Shown here one piece after another: positions 57,368 through 64,000 of a DNA stretch of 64,000 nucleotides. Positions within the stretch are counted from its first letter, which is position 1; each line of letters begins with the position of its first letter. The position numbers and the translations under genes are program-made. The DNA is from Bathymodiolus brooksi (lineage: Eukaryota > Mollusca > Bivalvia > Mytilida > Modiolidae), in the NCBI GenBank assembly GCA_963680875.1, contig OY804579.1:35759804-35823803 (forward strand), written 5' to 3'. Under the pieces are notes generated by a model. That model had not been told where the DNA came from, searched no databases, and worked only from the letters and a program-made list of their open reading frames with translations.

Positions 57368-58484
57368 AGCAGACGTATAAAATTGCGCTCCAGAAATATT
57401 TGTTTTATTTATTTGTTAAGGTGGAAGTGCCACTTTAGATCAGCAAATTCTAAATTAAATTCCGTGAATAGACGGTCCGCCCAGTGAGTTTTATAAAACT
57501 TTCTGGACTTCAATCAGTAAGGATCGTCATGAAGTTTTTCTGTCTTCGATAGACAATAACAACCTACTACTTTCTTGTCGTATAGCTGTCTTAATTATCG
57601 ATACCCCAAAAATGTTATATTTATATTGAACGGTCCCTTATCAGAATCATAAATATACTGGAACCTGGAACTTGGTACCCATGCTCCGCGTGCCTTAGCA
57701 ACGTTCTATCTCGTATTGTTTATCTAAGAATAGTTTTCTTTAACAACAATCATCTGAATCATAAGATTTAAGAAAACGGATTTCAGATTGAAGAAGTTCA
57801 TTTTTTTAGGAAAACCTATTCAGTTTGATATCATTATATATTTTTCACAGTCCCACCATTCTTGAATGTGTTGAAATTCGTGGGTTTTTTTCTGTTTTCC
57901 AAGTAGGCTAGAAATCAGTTATTATATCTATATAACTTTTATCGTCAAGAAAGGAAGTATCTCAACGCCAATAAACACTTTTTCGTTTACATTTTTTTCT
58001 TTCAATCATTCAATCTTTAATTTCAGAATGTCATACGAATTAACAATAATGTTTTGAGATGTATATTCTATCTAGCCCAGCAGCAATGCCATCATTTCTT
58101 TTCCAAGAATACGTTCGTTGATCATGATAAGATTGGATATTTTAAAAGAACAGTTGATGATAGCAAATGGGTAATCAGAAGACCTAAATCGAAGGACAGA
58201 CATACAATGACCAAAGGAAAAAGGATAAAACAACAAAAAACTATCTACAAATTATTACACAGAAAACTAGAGATATATATATACGTAAATCAATATAAAT
58301 AACGCAAATAAAACATGAACCCCCCTACAAAACAAATGGGAATCAATACGAATCAAACATCGTTTTTACGCGGAAATCGTAGCGGACATCACAACACGAA
58401 ACTGAAAACGTCAAGATATAATTTGTCAACATGAAGAACATGAACCCATCTAAGACAAGTGAAAAAAACCGGGCGAACACCATG
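57368..58484. other. Interval without recognisable gene
   Basis: An 82-codon basic frame (58054-58302) has no recognised motif. 58320-58484 is somewhat G+C-richer. Nothing else seen. Confidence 0.4.
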
Positions 58485-59375
58485 TTACCAAGAAGAAAAT
58501 TCCCCTTAAATTTAATTATAAATTAAATAACCACATATTACAACCAGTTGACAATAGTAAATATTTAGGTGTAACTATTAGCTATGATCTAGAATGGGCC
58601 CACATATTAATAATATAACTACAAAAGCAAATAAAACCTTAGGCTTTCTACACAGAAACATGAACAACTGTACACGTAAGGTTAAAAACCTTATGTACAC
58701 ATCACTTGTTCATCCAGTTGTCAAATACTCTTCACCAGTTTGGAATCCATCTAAAAAACAGCAAATATCTCAGGTTGAGCAAATACAAAGGAAAACAGCT
58801 CGGTACGTCTTTAATGACTACTGTGACAGGTCACCTGGTGCAGTCACCAATATGATTGACACCTTACAGTGGGACAGTCTTGCTTGTAGACGAACTAAAG
58901 CAAGTTTGATACTGTTATATAAAATAAATGGGGGTTTAGTTGAGGTACCAACAACCATGCTATCCCAATCTGACAGGCATACTCGTGGGACACATAAATT
59001 CAGACAAATTCAGTCAAATAAAGATTTTTATAAGTTTTCTTTCTTCCATAATACAATATCAGTTTGGAACAGTTTACCTCAGTCAATAGCTCTTTCACCT
59101 AACACCTAACATAGAATCCTTCAAAAGTGGTATCTCCACATTAACATTTGAAGGATTCTCAACCCACCTTTAAATACATATTGCAAGCCCCTGTACTTAT
59201 ATATTTATATATAAAAAAAATTTAGTTACTTTTGTTTGGTTATTTTTTATTTTTGTTTATTATACTTTTAATGTGTCCATGTACAAAGCGCACACAGTTC
59301 CGGGACGTTACCCACTCTAACCTTATAGAGTTTAGTCCTGTATTTGGAAGAAGGAGAAGACGAAGAAGAACTCAG
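58485..59375 (+). pseudogene. Non-LTR retrotransposon (LINE) 3' end, plus strand
   Basis: Coding resemblance starts about 58485 ('KIPLKFNYKLNNHIL', 'DNSKYLGVTISYDLEW'). A missing base near 58594 shifts the frame into 'GPHINNITTKANKTLGFLHR', then 'YTSLVHPVVKYSSPVWNP', 'QVEQIQRKTARYVFNDY' and 'FFHNTISVWNSLPQSI'. A 7-bp tandem duplication (CCTAACA at 59098-59104 and 59105-59111) creates the stop at 59109; beyond it another frame reads 'NIESFKSGISTLTF' to TAA. The 3' UTR ends in a GAAGAAGG-rich tail (about 59347-59372). This is the post-catalytic region of a Jockey/CR1-type reverse transcriptase; the catalytic core is not present. Confidence 0.85.
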
Positions 59376-59843
59376 ATGCTCCGGAAGGGTAGGCAGTTCC
59401 TGTTCCACACGTGGCACCCGCCGTGTTACTCTGGTTACAAACCCTGTGATAAGTCATGAATGAGGAAATTAAGGACTGGGTTGTGATTACGACAAACGGA
59501 ACATATCCGTGGTCATTTGTGACACAGAAATCCGTAACTGTTAACCAAGTCATGACGGCGACCGTAAAACTTATATATTTTCATGTGTCTTCTTCAGTCT
59601 TCCAGAAGTGTATTCTATAGACATTTATCAATGGATTTTTTACTCCTTTTTAATTCAGTGAGTTGTTGTTGAAGTTCAGTATGTGGCAGTCAATCGAAAC
59701 TTGAGACATTGTTTTAGACATATCAGAGCATATTGACTCAATATCAACATGTTCAACAATGTCACTACCTTGTTGGACATATCTGATCATATCTGTTTGT
59801 TATTTAAGAAAATGGAATCTTTGCAGACTTCAGTTAAAGATAT
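59376..59843. other. Non-coding interval
   Basis: 'CCGGAAGGGTAGGCAGTTCC' (59391) resembles 'CCGGAAGGGTAAGCAATTCC' at 38037, so a dispersed repeat is probable. No gene. Confidence 0.45.
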
Positions 59844-59993
59844 GGACTAGGTTGCACAAACCTCAATTAATTTTAAAGGTAAATTAAAAGTTAATTGATA
59901 CTTACATTTACTTGGAATGTGCAATGAAATTAATTTACATTAAGTTTAAATGAGACTTTATTTTATATAATTGAGGTTTGTGTAACCCAGTCC
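59844..59993. mobile_element. 150-bp MITE related to element at 44781
   Basis: GGACTAGGTTGCACAAACCT (59844) is inverted at the right end (AGGTTTGTGTAACCCAGTCC, 59974-59993), and CTCAATTA continues the TIR inward. No target duplication is convincing (GATAT on the left, TGCTG on the right). Confidence 0.8.
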
Positions 59994-61112
59994 TGCTGTT
60001 TCATCAATACTTTTGTTTTGGAGTATTTATACACTTCTCAATTGCTTTAGATATACATGATAGCAGAGACATTAGAATCAGCAGACACTGATGGATGATC
60101 AGTGATAGATTTAACAGAGTCATACTGAGATTCAGTGTTGTTAACCTTGTATGAATGAGTTTCGGTCTCAGTAGATTTCTGAACTTTCACCTAGTACTAC
60201 TGTTGCAATAGTTGGTAAACATCGCGTCCAACGGAGCATTCGGGGTGATTGCTATGTGAAGCGTGGGGTGTCCGTTTCGAAGCGGTTGATTTGCGAACAT
60301 GGTAAGTTCATTTGCATTTCAACGATTTGTAGTAATAAAGGGACCGAGTCTGATCAAAATTATTAGTGCACGGAATCAAGACATTATTATGGTTTATGAA
60401 GCTGTGATTAAAGTAGATATATATGGTGTAGGTTTAGCAAACACTAGCGCCCAACTCTAATATCGGGTGCAAGAATTAACAACATCACTCCTTTTGGGCC
60501 GATTACGTGCAACAAAAGCTTATCTTCAGAAAATTACTGATCCTAAACTTTAAAAATTATAAGACAAACCAAATTCTACAAGTTACGCCAGAGAAGATAC
60601 CATGAACAAAGCGTCAGTCTCGAAAATGAGATGTGGAGTATGGGGCGTTAACTTTGTGTTCCTTACTGGGTGTAGGTTCTGATTTTTGTCCATAGATTAT
60701 GCCCAATAAACTACTAGAAATTTGTGCTCGAAATTATTGAAATATTTGTTTTTCACTTAACATGATTTGCTGATATAATACTTAAACTAATTTTATTACG
60801 GGAAATCAGCCATGACCAGAAAAAAAAATCAAATTTGTGGCTCCACAAGGCAAAAGTGAAAAATGAATTCCAAATCTACAGTAGGCGCTTATGTAGTTAC
60901 TAAGTGAAATTAAAATCAAGGGTAACCACGGTTAAAGCGAAATCCAAAACTCATGAGTTAAGGGACAAAGACGAAACAATGAAAACGGAGACAAATACAA
61001 CGAGAAGCACATATGAAATAAAAGAAAATACACATAAAACTAAAAGTACACGAGCAACTCGTACCCTTCCAAAAACGGGAGCAAGGACCAGGTGCACCAG
61101 TAGAGATGGATC

Positions 61113-61296
61113 AGGGGCGAATCCAGGTGGGTCGCACCCAGGCGCGCGCCCCCCTAAAATTGGAAAATATATGATTTTTTGGCGTAAAATCGTGATTTTT
61201 CACACGAAATACCTCAAATATTTTCGAGCCTCCCTCCGCTCGGCGCAATTTTTTTAAGTGCGCCCCCTCTAACTTGAAATCCTAGATCCGCCCCTG
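61113..61296. mobile_element. 184-bp hAT-like MITE, CAGGGGCG ends
   Basis: CAGGGGCGAATCCAGG (61119-61134 region) and CCTAGATCCGCCCCTG (61281-61296) are inverted. The right half matches the fragment at 39590-39673. CAGGGG ends fit hAT, but the 8-bp flanks do not match each other. The 73-codon minus frame at 61214 overlaps it by chance. Confidence 0.7.
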
Positions 61297-61309
61297 TGGA
61301 CACACCATA

Positions 61310-61934
61310 TTTGTCAACAGATTCAGTATGACTACCGCAGAAATTTTGAGGTGATGCCTTCAGGAGCGGATGGAGAGTTACCACAGACCAACGGGAAATT
61401 GATAATACGGAATAAAACGTCATCATGTTTGTCATAGAGCTTAGTAATAAGTGATTTCGAATAATACGAGGTAGACCTAACAGGGTCTGTGGTGTCCTTT
61501 AATTCAAGTTCTTTTGGGATAGATGCGACGGAGATCAGTGTGCGAAATTAGCGGTAGACCTATAGACAATGTCTATGTAAAATCAAGCTGGTCTATGTCA
61601 AATTTTCAAAATTTTGTATACAATGTATAGTGAGGTCTATGTAAATTAGAGATTGTTCTATGATACCGCAAAATTTAGTTTCACACACTAGGAGATGGTC
61701 ACCAAATCGAGGATTGTTCAGTGACAATACAACATCTATATAGCGGAAAGTGAGATTAAACGACCTGGCCAAATGCCGTTCTTTCATCTTGACAAGATCT
61801 ATTAAGTCGGCCTTGTAAAAGTGAGGAAACAAGTCGGTGAGTAGGACGCACATTCCTATTTTAATGCAGATCAGGTGTTGAAGCATACGCCCACCACATA
61901 GGACAAATAAGTTGTAGATTAAAAAATTAAGCAT
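61310..61934 (-). pseudogene. Reverse-transcriptase remnant (Penelope-like or related)
   Basis: Reading leftward from 61934: 'CVLLTDLFPHFYKADLIDLV', 'LARSFNLTFRYIDVVLSLNN' and 'PRFGDH'. After an unrelated insert (about 61530-61690) the same protein seems to resume: 'RRIYPKELELKDTTDP', 'LITKLYDKHDDVLF' and 'INFPLVCGNSPSAPEG', then stops. The 'RYIDVVLSLN' block sits where an RT has its Y-x-D-D box; the second Asp is Val here. The order P-L-L-A-D-L-F, Y-I-D-D-V-L-S-L-N, I-Y-P-x-E-L-E-x-K-D-T-T is one I recall from abundant invertebrate retroelement proteins, probably Penelope-like. Non-functional. Confidence 0.6.
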
Positions 61935-62366
61935 CTTGTAATTTCGTCGTCTTGTATTTTGAAAGTGATTTGGTATCTTTTGTTACAAAATAAGTTGAGT
62001 ATCCACCAACAACTGAGCCTTGGATAGGGTATATTGGGATACGGGATATTTGCCAATTTATTTCTAGGGATATGTGTCCTCTGAATTACTGGGATATGGG
62101 ATATTGTATTGTCATTTTGGGTATTTTTGGCTTTTGACTGAAAATTAGTTGGGCGCGAGTGTTTGCTAAACCTACACCATATATATCTACTTTAATCACA
62201 GCTTCATAAACCATGATAATGTCTTGATTCCGTGCACTAATAATTTTGATCAGACTCGGTACCTTTATTACTACAAATGAACTTACCTTGTTCGCAAATC
62301 AACCGCTTCGGAACAGACACCCCACGCTTCACATAGCAATCACCCCGAATGCTCCGTTGGACGCGG

Positions 62367-63299
62367 TGGTAAAGAATCATTACAGGGTACAAGACGAAAC
62401 TGGCGTGAAGAAGATGGTGTAGATTTCAAACCAATTTTTCAGTATTATAACCAGAGTGCAACAGTTCCAGTCTGAAAAACTACAACTTCATAATCTCTCG
62501 CTTTGTTCGTCCGTTTTTTTTGTAAGTCATCAGCTGTATCTGGTTTATTCAAATGATATATTTTCTAGATATGTGTCCATGCTGTTTACACTTAAAACAA
62601 GTGCGGACATCATCGTTAACGAAAATACGATAATCAGATATAAATAATATCGAAAAATACAGGGATCTGAATTTCACGTTTACAGACAAACCATTGGAAC
62701 AAATGGTGTTCACGAACATCTTCTAGGGAAGACAAAAATATAACAACACCAGATCTGATATGAGAATCAGCAATATTTTGTTCGGGGTTTAAGATTTCAG
62801 CGACCCTTAACTTTAAAGAAATTTCTAAAATTGACATTCCAAATGATCGAATACATTAACTCATTGCCATATCTCAAAGTGGGATAGGGGACAGTTCGGC
62901 CCGAGAGAATTTCAAAAACCCTCTGCTATACACATTGGGTGCCACGAATAATCGAGTGGGTAAATTGTTTAAAAGTCAGTATAGGGTCGTAAATGGACCA
63001 GCACCATATCTTAAAGTGGGAGTAAGGGATGACTTGAGGTTAAAACAAATTAACAAAAACCCTTATAGTTTCGATGATGGGTGTTTAATGGAGAATTATG
63101 AACATCTACCACACAATTTTCAATGCTTTCTATATAAAGCCCCTGGTCATACATTTCGTAATCTTATTTCCAAAAAAAATATTTAATGAATTAAGATAAA
63201 TATAATAAACCAATATCAACACATAAATTATATAGAGATTGTCAGTGCAACAAAATGTCTATACAAGTAAATTATCTATTTAAGTGAAAATGTTACTAA
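62367..63299. other. Interval without assigned gene
   Basis: An 83-codon plus frame (62935-63186, containing 'YRVVNGPAPYLKVGVRDD') has protein-like composition but no recognised motif. Otherwise nothing seen. Confidence 0.35.
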
Positions 63300-64000
63300 T
63301 AGAGCGCCTTCCTTAAATTCCGCACAATGATTCGGGAACCTACTGTCGTGTCTCAGAACAGAACTCACAAAAGTTTTCTTTCTAGGGTCGACCCCCCCCC
63401 CCTCCAATATCCGGCGGCATTGGCTTTAAAATGAACTACAATTTAAAATTTTAGTGTACAAACTGAATCCATCCTGCCATTTTGAAAGAGGACACCAGCA
63501 ATACATTTCTCATATTGACTCGGAAACCAGCTTTCGCATCTCAGACCAGAATTCACAAAAATTTCCACGCCCGGGTCGATACACTCAAGGTAGGAGGAGT
63601 GTTGTTAGTTCTAAATTTAAAATGAGTTATAATTTTGGAGCACTGTACAAACTGAATCCATCCTGCCATTTTCAAAGAGAGCATCCCTCTTAATTTGACA
63701 TATCTCAGAACAAAACTCACAAGAGTTTCCCCGCTCGGGTCGATACACTTCAGGGTAGCCGGGATGTCGGCTTTAAAGTGAACTATAATATAAATTTGGT
63801 GTACAAACTGAATTAAATCCTGTCATTTTGAAAGAGGGCACCCCTTTAAATTCGGATATTGACTCAGGAACCAACTTTCGCGTCTCGGAACAAAATTTAA
63901 AATTATCCCTGCTCGAGTCGATATAGTACCCCTGGATATGCGTGGGTGTTGGCTTTAAAATGGGTTATAATTTACAAATTTGGTGTGCAAACTAAATCCA
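63300..64000 (+). repeat. ~175-bp tandem array, runs off the window
   Basis: 'TACAAACTGAATCCATCCTG' occurs at about 63457 and 63646, with diverged copies at about 63803 and 63985. Each is followed by 'CATTTTGAAAGAGG', 'TCTCAGAACA.AACTCACAA', a 'GGGTCGA.AC' phrase and 'GGCTTTAAAATGA.TATAATT'. Roughly four units of 157-190 bp. The 79-codon frame is a repeat translation. Confidence 0.8.

Larger units (their letters stand above)
60220..62366. mobile_element. 2.1-kb element with ~220-bp inverted repeats
   Basis: 60220-60456 and 62147-62366 are inverted copies: GCGTCCAACGGAGCATTCGG at the outside, 'AAGCGGTTGATTTGCGAACA', 'TTAGTGCACGGAATCAAGAC', and 'GGTTTAGCAAACACT' inside. TGGTAAA occurs immediately outside both ends (60213-60219 and 62367-62373), a possible 7-bp target duplication. 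A donor-like ATG|GTAAGT lies in the left arm (about 60298). The interior carries an RT remnant and a nested MITE. Confidence 0.8.

Noticed and set aside
1..64000. Intact host protein-coding gene
   Set aside because: No set of exons with consistent frames, splice sites and a recognisable non-mobile product was found by eye on either strand.

Overview
The window looks like nuclear DNA of a bivalve mollusc (a mussel-like genome is my best guess). It is about two-thirds A+T, has spliced genes with GT/AG junctions, and carries tRNA-headed SINEs, non-LTR retrotransposon 3' ends, many terminal-inverted-repeat (TIR) DNA elements, and the 'GAGTTATCTCCCTTT' and 'GGCCATCTTGG' repeats I associate with bivalve genomes. 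I see no intact host gene. Nearly everything that can be named is a mobile element or a tandem array, and every protein-coding stretch I recognise is interrupted. The open frames of hundreds of codons at 28.8-35.1 kb are artefacts of a 24-bp tandem repeat.

Layout, 0-25.7 kb. 1-480, 3.9-7.4, 7.6-9.8, 11.4-11.6 and 23.2-25.7 kb are blocks of one superfamily of ~150-166-bp monomers. Several blocks start with a palindromic hairpin and most end with a nested hairpin followed by CTAA. I infer a Helitron/Helentron-like non-autonomous family. Between them lie a 1.5-kb TIR element with an internal palindrome (1.1-2.6 kb), a hAT-like remnant with a zinc-finger fragment (9.8-11.4 kb), a 3.3-kb TIR element with nested insertions (11.9-15.2 kb), a LINE 3' end (16.3-17.3 kb), SINEs (3.3, 17.4, 18.9 and 19.8 kb), and a broken multi-exon gene of unknown family (21.4-23.1 kb) with a PIF/Harbinger-type MITE in an intron.

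25.7-43.7 kb. A two-exon KRBA2/Ginger-like integrase gene (26.3-28.6 kb) is flanked by short palindromes. Directly after it comes a 6.2-kb array of roughly 260 copies of a 24-bp unit, which flips orientation at about 34,303 and ends at the 5' hairpin of another monomer element (35.1-37.7 kb). A tandemly repeated exon-like segment follows (38.6-39.1 kb). At 41.4-43.6 kb is a decayed THAP-domain plus DDE transposase gene on the minus strand, facing the start of a second gene of the type that accompanies such transposases (ISL2EU-like, YqaJ partner protein).

43.7-64 kb. Here are a TIR element holding a Harbinger-like first exon (44.8-46.7 kb), two more monomer elements (47.4-49.1 kb), two non-autonomous TIR elements with perfect 8-bp target duplications (49.7-51.3 and 52.8-54.5 kb), a full SINE (52.5 kb), LINE fragments including an apparent head-to-head inversion (55.2-55.9 kb) and a 3' end (58.5-59.4 kb), small palindromic MITEs, a 2.1-kb element with ~220-bp inverted repeats around a reverse-transcriptase remnant (60.2-62.4 kb), and a further tandem array running off the end (63.3-64.0 kb).
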